A stretch of DNA of 64,000 nucleotides, from assembly GCA_943737045.1 (NCBI GenBank), contig CALSFV010000346.1, positions 62,001 to 126,000 of the forward strand. Direction: 5' to 3'. The translations under genes and the position numbers were made by a program. The notes beneath the pieces were generated by a model, which was not told where the DNA came from, made no database searches, and saw nothing but the letters and a program-made list of their open reading frames with translations. This document shows, one piece after another, positions 10,468 through 22,400 of the stretch (the first letter of the stretch is position 1; every line of letters starts with the position of its first letter). The stretch is from Parapristionchus giblindavisi (Eukaryota; Nematoda; Chromadorea; Rhabditida; Diplogasteridae).

Positions 10468-13400
10468 ATGGACGATGGTAAATCCAATCTATCACCCAAA
10501 GAAGAAACGGTAAAATTGGAAAATTAAATAGTGAAAATCACAATTATCTTGATAATTTATTTTCTCATTTTCGCTCTTTCCCGGTCTGATCTCTCTCTCT
10601 ATCAAGTGTATCAGATTTAAATTTGATTATTAAAAAAAATTAAGAATTTTCCTTTTTTTGTCTTTTTTGTCATGAGTTGCATGAGGTGTGTGTGCTTGAG
10701 CTGCAATATCTCATGGAAGATGGCCAATCTATCCTTCATGTTTTCAGTCTCAACCTCATCTCATCCTTCCTCCTAACATAACTTTATCTGTACAAGAAGA
10801 GATCAACGAAGACAGTAACTCGACAGTTCTCCACGGAGATGGTCAGTACCGATTTGACCTGAAATTGTGGGCTTTTAAAAGTTTTTTGTCGAATGAAGCC
10901 CTATATTTTTTCAAATCACAGCGGTACTTGCAACAAGTTCGTTTGAAAAAGTTCAGCAAAAAGTCGTGGTGTCCAATATTTGGTCAAATCATTACAAAAA
11001 TATGGGAAACTGTTCTCCAAATTTTGTCAAATCATGCCCAGCGAGTTTATTCGGGTGTTTGTTTAATGGAATTTCTGAATAAGTCTCGCTAACTATAAGT
11101 GATGTAACTGTGGCCGTATGCAAGAACAGTTTTCCAGGAAAATGTGATGTCATTAGGGTAGGCGGAGGCGTTTTCCAAAAATCCTCCGCTTACGCTAATG
11201 ACGTCACATTTTCCTGGAAAACGGTTCTTGCATACGGCCACTGTTGAATAAGTTATTCTCACTCCGCAAGCTATTTTATGATTATATTTTAAGGTACCGA
11301 CTCTGATTCCAATAGCAGTATCTATCATGAGATTGGAGAACCGAGAACAGAGCTCATCAAGACGATTTCAGTCGAGAAGTGTAAGAAATGCGAGGGTTTT
11401 TTTCGATTTTAATTGGGAAGAAATAATTTCAGGTCGTGCGTCGCAGGAGGATGATAATGAGGCGGAGATGATGAAAGAAGACGAAGTGCGAACAGTGGAG
11501 AATGGTAAACATCTTGAAGGTAAGTAGAGTGAGAGTGAGAGTGTAATCCATGAGCTTCACTAAACACTGTACTCTAACAATAAGTGTTTCAAAACTTTTA
11601 AAATGTAGTATCTTTAAAATTGCAAACTGAGCTTCATTAAATCTCATCTATGGCTTTGTTTGTTTGCCGGAAGTTTCAAATTAGCTAGGGGTATGCCTTG
11701 TGGAATCTTTTTTTCAAATTTAGATGTCTCGCAGCAGGATGCGAAAGTTGATAAATCTAACGTGGAATCAAACGACGACGAGACATCTCCTCTGATCGAC
11801 GAAGGCAGAGTAAATGCGGAAGATGCAGAAGACCATTACGGAACTGGTTCGTTGCATTCCATTTATCAACATATTTATCAAGAGTAGGCTTTGATGATGC
11901 ATATGAAACTGGTATTTATCGTAAAATAGATAAATTCACGAATCCTTCAAAAATAAACATGACTCGATGACAAAAATGAGTTTCGGCTTTCGAAATGGCA
12001 AAATTGTTGTGATTACCCGTTGCAGGTCCTTCAATCGAGACTGATAAGCGTTTGAAGAATGCCAGTGTTGCGAGCTCAGAGAAATATTCGACAGGAGCTC
12101 CGATATCTCCACCCGGAGCGCAACGGACATCTATTATAGCTCCCAAATCTTCTAGTGGAACTAAAAGATCCTCTACTGTAGCTCCAAAATCTCCAACAGC
12201 ACCTCAAAGAGCTTCTACTGTAGCTCCAAAATCTCCAACAGGATCTCAAAGAGCTTCTACTGTAGCTCCAGCAGTCCCAACAGGCGCGCAAGAAACTGTA
12301 ATTATAACTCCCAAATCGTCAAGTGGAGCTCAGAGAGCTTCTATTATTGCTGAAATATCTCAAAGATTTTCTACTGTAGCTCCAATATCACCAAAAGGAG
12401 CTCCACGATTGTCCAGTACTTTTCCAATATCTCCAACCGGAGCTAAAAGAGCTTCTACTGTAGCTCCAACAGTCCCGATTGGCGCGCAAGAAACTGCAAT
12501 TATAACTCACAAATCTTCAAGTGTAGCTCAGAGAGCTTCTGTTATTGCTCAAACATCTCCAACTGGAGCTCAAAGAGCATCTATTATATCTCCAAATCAT
12601 CCACCTTCAGAGAATAATCCATCACCAGTACCTGTTTCGCTCCCAAAGGATGGTGAGATTTCATGCTCTATTCAAAACAAAAACAAAATCTAGAAATTAG
12701 TTCACATAATCGAATATATTTGCAGTATTGCGTGTGCGCAAGGTATATGTCGCGAAGGCAACTGACAAGGTAAGAAAATATTTATAATAATATTTTAAAG
12801 GTACACCACGAGTTTTTTTTTTTTTTTTAATTTGAAACTCTCCGCGCTGGTAATGCTTTATCGTTTTTTTTCTCTATGAGAGAGTGTTGCCTTACATTTA
12901 GTGAAGTGAAAAATCAGGTATAATTCTGGTTTCTACCACTGTAGAGCGAAATCATGTCATGTTAAATATTATTGCATACGTTTTGTACATCATATAGCAC
13001 GCCGTAAACTAAATATTTTGCACTAGGTGCGCGGAATAATTTTTTCCCTACAAAATGCTTTTTTTTATTTTTAAAGGTTATTTTGCCTTGATAGAAAAAA
13101 TGGCCATTCCGGAGCATTATTTAAAATAACTGGAAAAATTCTGCATTTTTTATTATTTTTTTTTAGAATATTTTTTGCAAAATAAGATTTGGACAAAATT
13201 TCACTGCAATTTTTGGGCCATTTCAAAGTGGACAGAAAATTGCTCGAGCATTTTTCTGTCTACTTTTTCTGCCTCTCCATCATCGTTTACCCGGCTTGTT
13301 TGGGCCATTTTCAAAGTGGACAGAATATTGCTCGAGCAATTTTCTATCCAGTTTTTCTAATTCTCCATCATCGTTTACCTTGTGTGCAAAAGATAACAGC

Positions 13401-15577
13401 ATCTGAGAGGATTCGATCCAACAACCTTTCGATTACGAGTCAGACACGTAATCAATGGGCCATTCGGTCGTTTTCTTTGCTCCTCTCATTCTCTCATTAT
13501 CATTCTTTCCTCATTCTTTCTTCATTGTTCATTCATTCTTCTTTCTCATTCTTTTTTTTCTCATTCTCATTCTTCATTGATAGAATTAGTAGAGCAATGA
13601 AAGCGACCGAATGGCCCATTGGTTACGTCTGACTCGTAATCGAAAGGTTGTTGGATCGAATCCTCTCCGATGTTGTCATCTTTTGCACACAAGCCGGGTA
13701 AACGATGATGGAGAATTAGAAAAAGTGGACAGAAAATTACTCGAGCAATATTCTGTCCACTTTGAAAATGGCCCAAAAATTACCGTGCACTTTTTTTCCC
13801 GTATTTTTATGCTTTTTTTTAAATTTTCTGATCAAAGATCAAAAGCAATATAAAAATGGCCGATATCAATTTAAAAAAGGGCAACAATTTTCGTCATTAA
13901 TTGAAATTCATAAAAATTGTTCCTGCAATACCAAATTTCAGCTTCAGTGCACCTGGTGCAAAATATTTAGTTTACAGCGTGCTATATGACATAATATTTA
14001 ACATAGCATGATCTTGTAAACAAGATTATTTTTTAAGGTATTAAATATTTTCAGAAAATCAAGCGTTGTATGATCGCCGGATGTCGAAAGCGATTCGGAA
14101 TGTTGAATAAACGTCATAACTGCCACAATTGTGGATATGTGCGATTTTTACAAATCTGCTTTTGGAGGGAACATTTGAAATCAAAACACACCATTGTTCA
14201 AGATAATCAGTTTTTGAGCGGTCTTCTCAAATATTTTATAAGGGACACCACAATTGTTGATTTATTTTGGTTAACAGTAACTAACCTTTAAAGGTGGCCT
14301 CCCGCGAATACTCATGCAAATCTCTTGTATCTCACTTATGCAATTTTCAATTGATATGAAAGAAGATAGAGTGATCACTCATCAATCCCTTAGCGCAGTG
14401 GTATAACTTCTGACTAGATAGCGCATTGTCACGGGTTCGAATCCTATTGCCGAACTTTCTTGTTTTCAAAAAGCGAACACGATTCATTCTTGATCCTAGC
14501 GATCAATAAGCTGAATTAGCATAAAATAAATAGTGTACGATGTGTAGAATATCTTTTGCTAACTTTCTGTCTTCACGGTTCGTTCACGAAAATGTTCGCG
14601 GGACCTTTAATGTGCATATATTTAATTAATTAAATTCTAGGCGATATGCGGTAAATGCTGTGGGTTTGCTCCGATTAGAAAACTGGAGAAAGAGGAAGTT
14701 TGTCCAGAATGCTTCAAGAGTATTGAAATACAATGTGAGCTTTTTTAATATATTTTATAATCGAGGGCACTTGATCGGATGAGAACCGATGAATAAGAAA
14801 TGTCTTGACGATGACTATTTGTATGGCTTGTCTATTCATTAGCGTGTGTAAATTGTTCTCATTCATCGGTTCTCATCCGATTTAGAGTAAATCTGCTTGG
14901 CCACTTTCAAATTAGAGTTAATTTATGTAGCAATATTTTTGAAATAAATAATTGAATTCCGAGTACTTGAAAAATATATTTTTCAATTGCAGTTTCATCG
15001 GGAACACTCATTCCGCAGTCCCTCAAGGTTGCGGATGATCCGAGTCTGATAGAAGTAACCACGGGAAAGCCCGGAAAGGTGTTACAAGAACATTTATTCT
15101 TATTGTTTATTACATCATAACAGTAAATATGATCGGTGTATGTCCGTACACTCTGTCGAAGACAAAGAGAGTGAGAGAATGTGGCCAGAGCTCAGAGTTT
15201 CAAATTAGCCTTGGGTGTGCCTTTAAAGGTCGTATTGATACATACTTCTAAAATACTTCTACTCCTACCACTTTCCTACTTCTACTGCTTACTTCACACG
15301 CTTCTACTTCCCCGTTTCAAAGTGTCTCAGTTTCAAAATTTTCTTTTCAGAATGGAGTAGAGCCTTTAGAGCGAAAAGTGTCAAATAATTTCCGTTTTTG
15401 AAAAGATAAACTGAAATTATGCAATTTCAGGAGAAGAAGGTGAGAATGAATCCGTCGACCCTCTTCGTTCCACCAATCAATAGGGATTTGAAGCGGATAG
15501 TGGATGCAGAGACGGACGAACATACCGTGCTCAAAGTTGACAAGAATCCATCCTTCAAGAGACCGATCAAGACTTAA
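10468..15577 (+). CDS. FYVE-like zinc-finger protein with Ala/Pro/Ser repeats
   Basis: Eleven exons join in phase to a 504-aa protein: 10468-10509, 10748-10841, 11294-11380, 11433-11519, 11724-11846, 12026-12652, 12726-12769, 14055-14138, 14641-14734, 14993-15078, 15431-15577. The first 145 residues are acidic. Exon 6 encodes about 200 residues of degenerate 11-15-residue repeats around TVAPKSPTG and GAQRAS. The C-terminal third has a four-pair cysteine finger: CMIAGC, HNCHNC, CGKC, CPEC. The arrangement and the KRHNCHNCG core resemble FYVE/FYVE-related fingers that bind phosphoinositides or proteins on endosomes. However, the first pair is spaced C-x4-C, I see no WxxD motif, and the basic motif is only partial, so lipid binding is uncertain. 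The ATG follows an acceptor-like CAG by four bases, which suggests trans-splicing. A foldback element fills the intron at 12770-14054 and a tRNA-like element the next intron. Confidence 0.75.
11107..11244. mobile_element. Hairpin MITE, family GTGGCCGTATGCA, copy 1
   Basis: Palindrome with ends TGTGGCCGTATGCAAGAACA and its near complement, and inner arms containing GACGTCACATTTTCC. It lies in an intron of the FYVE-like gene. A second copy is at 19417-19562 in an eps-8 intron. Confidence 0.85.
12026..12652 (+). repeat. Coding degenerate repeat in the FYVE-like gene
   Basis: One 627-bp exon built of about a dozen imperfect 33-45-bp units encoding variants of STVAPKSPTGAQRA, with longer higher-order copies: the block around VPTGAQETVIITPKSSSGAQ recurs as VPIGAQETAIITHKSSSVAQ. 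Low-complexity, probably disordered protein. Units differ by in-frame substitutions, not frameshifts. Confidence 0.75.
12950..14013. mobile_element. Long foldback element carrying tRNA-like boxes in both arms
   Basis: Outer arms pair 12950-13035 (containing GTAAACTAAATATTTTGCAC) with 13945-14013. Inner arms pair 13190-13480 with 13595-13790; they contain AAAGTGGACAGAA and CTCGAGCAAT, and a tRNA-like block with A box TGGCCCATTGG and B box GGATCGAATCC (plus strand at 13611-13670, mirrored at about 13400-13460). The loop at 13490-13580 is a TC-rich simple repeat (CATTCTT). It sits in an intron of the FYVE-like gene. Confidence 0.8.
14293..14608 (+). mobile_element. tRNA-like element with inverted ends, copy 2, TTAA-flanked
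   Basis: Ends read TTAAAGGTGGCCTCCCGCGA and TTCGCGGGACCTTTAA, so a TTAA occurs outside each terminus. The A box TAGCGCAGTGG is at 14391-14401 and the B box GGTTCGAATCC at 14434-14444. Homologous to 3286-3617. Intronic in the FYVE-like gene. Confidence 0.8.
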
Positions 15578-16427
15578 TTTTATTTCAAATTTCATATTTC
15601 AATTTGGCCACTTTTGAATGCTTGAAAAATATCAAAATTGTGAGAACAAATCCTCGAATGTTATTCTTTCTATTCGTTATCATCCATCTTTTACATACTA
15701 TACAAACTTTTATATGTGTAAAGTATCAATGATCCTTTAAAGGTATATTCCAAGCTCTGGTATTTAGTACCCTCTCTTAGAAACAAGAAGCGAGAGAACA
15801 TAGATGAAATACTATATATACATTCACAATTACAATTTTTAAATAAAAAAAAGAAGAATTTTTTTTAAAGAAGAAAGTTAAAGATGGAGAGTTTTTTCGT
15901 AGTAAGACTGTTCGGATAGAATAATAGAGGTTCATCACACGAATGGAAAGACATATTTGATATTGATTCATGATACGATAAATAAATAAAATGAATCAAT
16001 CAGTAAACATGAAAAACTTTGAGGATATGTGACAAAAATGAGACAGAACATATGTGTCATGATCTATATTCAAGTTGGGAAATTGTTTTGGAGTATAGTG
16101 CATTATGGTTTACGATAAAGAGACGAATCAGGGTGCAGCATGCTAGGATGTACTTGACAAATTGGTAGCTAGAAATTAATAGGTGAAAGGGAGCGATAGT
16201 CCGACGTCTCCAAACCCTGAAAATCAAGCACTATATTTGAGTTTAGAAAGCGGAGTGAAAAATTCAGAAAGCGCCGTTTTTACACATTTCCCAATTCTTT
16301 TCACCTATGCATTGAGAGCATTTTCCAATCATTTCATCGTTTTTACTGTGTTTTTGACGATGGAACGAGATCAAGAATCAAAAAAATAGTTCACCATCAA
16401 TTTACCGTAGGGGTCTCCATTGATGTA
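15578..16427. other. Spacer between convergent genes
   Basis: Holds the 3' flanks of the FYVE-like gene (plus) and eps-8 (minus). No convincing coding exon, AT-rich. The stop codons of the two genes are about 850 bp apart. Confidence 0.6.
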
Positions 16428-19400
16428 TCAGTCGATGGAATCACATCCGATCCGAGTGAGGAAATTGTGAGGAACGTAGCCGACACGGGAGTGCATATTC
16501 TTGCACTCCCACCATTTCTTAACATCATTCAGCACCTGAAAGGGGGCGGAGTTTGAAAAAGAGCCAAGTCTGACGAAACCCTTTCTCTAATCACAATTCA
16601 CACTGAGCAGAGGTTCACTAACTAGAACCCAATGATCGAAACCGTGATGTCACCCCACTACTTTTGATTAACTAATCACCGAATTCTATTAGTACATTTG
16701 CATGTTGATTGTAATCCATTTCTTACTTCCAAATACTCTCCCTGATGTACACTGAGCTCCTTGCTGTACAGGCCCGTTCGGTCGTATGTCACTTGCACGA
16801 TCTTGCTTCTGCACAAAAGGAGGCGGTTATTCCTTTATTTGTTTTTTATTGTTTTTTTTGTAAATAGAAATTTCGAGGCAATTCAAATAAAACAGAGTCC
16901 TTCATCTTGTTCAACAAAACACCGTCTGATCTCCGCTTCACCTTCGGGAGAGGAGGTCCTCGAGGAAGGCTCGCTCTCTGGGCGATTCGACGGATTCGAG
17001 ATCGATCGACTCCATCGGTAGTCCTAAATTGTGACCATTCTCTTGACGAGGCGACGGCATGCTGTTCCTTAAAGATACACCCCAAGCTAATTTTAAACTC
17101 TCTTCTCTGGCCACACTCTCTCGCTATATTTTCCTGCGAGAGAACATTACCATTACATGCGAATGCTATAAGTTTAGTGGATTTAGCATGATTAAATTAA
17201 ATCCAAAAAAAGTTAAATTAAATCAAATTATGTTCCTTAACCTTGCATGAAAACCAAAAATTGTTAGTCTTTTATAAACAATAATGAATTTTTTTAAATA
17301 AATTGTTAGTCTTTTATAAACAATAATGAATTTTTTAAAATAAATTGTTAGTCTTTTATAAACAATAATGAATTTTTTTTAAATAAATTATCCGCTTTGG
17401 CAACACTCTCATCCAGGAGGATGGGAGTCAGAGGTCATGGCCAAAGCGGAGAGTGGTGCTAGGTAAAGAGCGGAGAGTGCCCAATCAGCTTGGGTGTGTG
17501 GCTTTAAAGTAAAAACGAACGAGTTTGGATTGTAGTTGTTACAGGCGAGGGAGCGTCGCTCCGCCTCCTCGTGTATCAGTCTCCTTTCCCCCTCCAGTCG
17601 AGCATTCTCGGCACTGAATTGATCGATATTTAATATCTTATCAATCTATAATTAAGATCAGTAACGATTTCGGTTTCTAATTTTGGCTTTGTTGACTTCG
17701 CCACAAAATGGCGTCCTTTTCGCAGGCTCGCTAAATCCACATTAAGTATACATCTATAATTGTGTGATAGGATGAGGTGCATTATCGATTAAAATTGAAA
17801 TTTTAAAGATCAATAAATCGATAAAGCACTTACCGTATTCTCTTCTCCTCTTCAATCAGTCTCTTCTCCTTCTCCAACATAATCTTCTCGAACTCTACAC
17901 GTTCTAGTTCTAAGTTTATACGATCGAGATCCAGCTGAACTCATTTTAATTACTATTTGTTTTATTTTTAACTTATTTTTATAAACACTACGACTAAACT
18001 ACATCCACTTTGGCGTGCCGACCTGCATACGGTTTTACCAAAACTTTCTCAAAACGATTTTTCGATGAGAAAATCAGAAATTAAGAATGGATGCTTTGAA
18101 CAAAGTGTTGGAAGCACGAGGGGAATATTGAGTGAATCTAGAGGTTTACCAAAACTTTCTCAAAACGATAGTTATGGTTGAGTTGAGAATTACTATCCTT
18201 TGAATACTTGATAGAATCCTGTAGATGAATTATTAGGACCTGATAATCAGGAATAAATCTTTAAAGGAAATGTATACTCTATGATGGAGAGTTCATATTC
18301 TGTTCTATTTCTTACGTCTCGAAGATTGTCCACTGAGTAATGTCTTGGCGGACGTTTGGAGGTCGACATCGTTGTGACACCGCTGGCGTCTCGCGTTGAC
18401 GGCGCTGGCGGCCATCCGCGGCCGTTTTCGTCTCGTCGTCTCGTCATCGGTGTGCCCGGTACGCTCTGATTCGTTCAGATTACGGTAAACGATGACACTA
18501 TTACGGTAAGACACTGATTATGGCGACTGGGCACAGGGTAACGGCAAGCGGTAGTGTATCGTACATGTAAAAATAGTTGTATCATGAACGGTGTGAATGC
18601 ATCTGAACGGATCAGGCCGATCAAACGGGATTGTGAGCGTGCCGGCCATTTTCGTTATTTTCTCTTTCTTTTCATAGTTTTTCTTTTCATCGAATCTACT
18701 ATATTGAAATACATTAGGCCAAAATATTGCCATTCAACAAAAATCATCATTTTCGCGAGGAATAAATTGCTCCAATGAACCAAAATTGACCCATTTATTC
18801 AGCGTATAATCGGAACAATTTATTCATTTGTAAAGCAATGATTATTGCTAAATGGCAATATTTTGGTATGATTTCTTTTAATGCAGTAGATTCGAAGGAA
18901 AGAAAAACAATGAAAAGAAAGGAAAATAACGAAAATGGCCTTCTCGCTCACAATCCCGTTTGATCTGCCTGATCCGTTCAGATCCATTCACACCGTTCAT
19001 GATACAACTATTTTTACATGTACGATATGCCGATGATTGCACTTTATCAATCGACATTGATTATTGATTTATTGATTGTACCTGAACTCCGAACACGTCA
19101 ATTGGGCGTCCGCGATGGTGTCTGCCGCTGTCCGCGTCGCGACTGCGGTACTGCGCGGACTGCACACTCTCGCCGCGGTGGAGCGACGCCGGCTGCACAA
19201 ACGAGGGGATGATGAAGTAAAATCAACGATGAGAAATGCTACCGTACCTGTTGATGAATCGTGGACGAGTTGTAGTGTGGGTATACGGCGCCGTAGGACG
19301 CCGCGGGTTCCGGGCGACCGTAGGGCGCGAATCCGTCGATGAAGACGGGACGATAGGCGGGTGGCAGGGGACCAGCCCACTCCTCACTGAATATGTTGAG

Positions 19401-22400
19401 GTGAAAAAATCATCTGTGGCCGTATGCATGAACAGTTTTCCGGGAAAATTTGACGTCATTAGCGTAGGCGGAGACGTTTTCCAAAAATCCTCCGCCTACG
19501 CTAATGACGTCACATTTTCCCGGAAAACGGTTTTCCCGTTGTTTTTACATACGGCCACTGTTTATCATTTAAAAAAATGTTTTAAAAAACCGAGAAAACT
19601 CTCCTCGTTTTACACACTTTCTCTGCCCTTTTTTCCTTTTCCTTTCCTAACTTCAAAAGAACAGCAGAACAGCAAAAAAAGTGTTTGTTTAGAGATAGCA
19701 GTTAAAAATATATTTGGATTTTTTAAAATTTTATAAGTTTTAATAAAGCTAACGGTGTGGTCCTCCAACTGTCACCCAGACTCATCCATATGCCCATCTC
19801 CTTGCTGTTCAAGCAGTTCCGCATGAGCTCACGGGCTTCCTGTGAGATCAGAGGAGCCACAACCTTTAAACGTGTTTTTATTATTTAAAAATTTTTTTTA
19901 TTTTTTTCACTTTTGGTAAACCAAAAATCGATAATTCGGGTCAATTTTTTGGCTGAAGTGTATCCCACCCCCCAGGTAATCTAACCTCCAAATATTAAAG
20001 GTCTATGATGATTTTGAAACTTTGCGCCCTCCCCCCTTACGGAGAGCGCGTTTTAAAGAAGGCGACCCACGAGATTGGAATGCACTATTCACAAGAAGAA
20101 CGTGGGACATAGGAAGCGACATTATGTTCTCTATTAGATTTGAGAGGTTGACCGCGTAGAGTGTGTAGCCCAGTGGTTAGTAGTCAGCGCTTGTAACCGC
20201 GCCACGCGGGTTCGATTCCCGTTTGCAATTTTCTATATATGCATCCTTCAAATTTAAAAACTCGCGCCTTTCCCTGGGGATCAATGAACTTTATGCTCGG
20301 ATTACGACATTCCTGAGCACCTAAAATTTTAAAGAAAATTGTTTTTGTATACAGGGAGATGTAATCTATAGTTCAGCCTGGCCAGTTCAGTCACGAAAAA
20401 AACTCGAGGGTCCCCTTCTTTAAACCGACTAAAACAGAAACTTTGGCCAATGGCCGCGCTGTTTCAATGTCAGACACCAGCGAAATATAATAGTTTGAGA
20501 ATTCGATCGATTTTTGTTGTACATACTTCCAATATTGAACAATTGTTTAAATGGTACAAAACATGCCTGAGGCGCTATCGGACGTCCGTGAACACGAGGG
20601 CACGAGTCGAGAATGATAGTGAGAGGCGAGAAGAGGAGATGGAAGAGCTCGGGCGCATTCGGTTCATGGATATGGTGCTGAAGCTTGCCCTGCATTATAA
20701 ATAAATTACATTCTTATTCGTAATTGTTAAATTATGTATACAAACGCAGTAAAGTTTGCACATTTAAAGACACACCTCAAGCTAATATAAATCTCCTCAT
20801 TGGTAATACTCTCTCGTAGACAAAGAAAGCGAGAGAGTGTGGCCAGCGCGTAGAGTTTCGAATTATCTTGGGGTGCCGCTTTAAAGGCACACCCGAGCTA
20901 TTTTTTTCTAATTTAAAATTCAGAAATTGCTAAAACATGATATCACTATCAGTCATTAGTAGTGTGATGATATTAATACTATCAATATAGATCAATCAAT
21001 AATTAATCAATAATCACCAATAGATTGAAGCACAACTTGAACTTCCTGAATATGTCCACGAATTCGGTCTCGTTGGGTAGACGTGCTCTCATCTGTAGGA
21101 TATGATCGGGATTGGGACGAGCTGCACCTTTCTTGTCACGCGAGGATGTCCTGCAATTGGGTGAGTTTATGCTCTCTGTGCAAAAGTCACGAAAAAAATC
21201 GAAAAGTAGACGAAAGAGTGGATAAAACGAGGAGAGTTTTCGCTGTTTTTCTTTTCTTTTCGTGTGTTTTTCACAGCAACAATGCAAGTGCAAACGAATT
21301 GCACCTCATTTCTCATACTATTTCTCGATTCCCTGACTCCGGGCTATCAGCAGTCACAAGACTACGAATCATCGGCATACACTACAGCAGGGCTGTGCAT
21401 TTTCCGATTTCCGATAAATAATTTTGGAAATGTTTTTTTCCCGAAATTTCCCGATTTTTATTAGGTTAGTGTTGAACTTAAGATTAGGTTCTAGGGTTAA
21501 GGGCGAACTTAGGATTTAAGCCATAACGTCATGCATACTCATTCTTTACCTGTACCTCCTCGACTGTTCCTCTAGCGTTCTCATCGCGACGTCCGAGACA
21601 TGAATCCGTGCCACGAATCGCTCGATATCATCGAAGGAACGGTTGAGTGTGATCTTAAGTTCTTGAACTAAGATTTAGGGATTTAAGGTTAGGGTAGAAT
21701 AAGGCGTACTTACGATATCGATCTCGAACTCTTCACTGTCATCAGAGTGCACCGAGGCATTATCCGGATACATCCGCTGATGTTGTTGACCTGAAACCGA
21801 TATATGACATGTATAATCAATCGATACTCGCTTTGACGGCCCATCTACCTATATTCACTTGATAAGCAGTCAATAATCAATCATTACTCAATCGACAATC
21901 GGCAATTTTGCTTGATGACTAATCAATATTCGCTTCATAGTCAATCAAAAATCAAGTTAGAATTTTTGCTCGCCAAACAAACAAACGAAAAGGTTTCAAA
22001 ATAATAAACTGACACGTTCCCGGCTGCGGTGCCATATCCAGTCCGTTTGGTGGGTACCTGGTATTTATCGGATTAGTAATGATATTTATGACTTATGACC
22101 AATGCTAAGACGACCCTCGTCTCCTGGTTCAAGCCATTTGTCTTTGTAAGTTAGACAATCGGAAGGACAACTTCAAGAGACAGTTCAACATTCAAGAGAA
22201 TTTCTAATAGATAGCTCAGTCCAGCTCCTCCTTCTGGAGAAACAATTTTGGCAGCGATAAGTGCTCAGGAGGGGCTCAGGAGAGGTCATGTTCGGATAGC
22301 CTAATGGTAACTCGACTGAATATAAACCCATTGTTCACAGGTACGAATCTCCAATCCTCCGTAATCCCTCTTTCACCCTTATTGAGCGCTCTGAACCAAT

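Noticed and set aside
18305..18514. Alternative minus frame (LNESERTGHTDDE) over the eps-8 exon at 18316-18465
   Set aside because: The frame starting SVPGTPMTRRR joins its neighbours in phase at both ends and is preferred.
20450..20704. 84-codon plus-strand frame (ends MDMVLKLALHYK)
   Set aside because: It is the antisense of the eps-8 exon at 20594-20689, whose minus-strand translation matches the EPS8 family.
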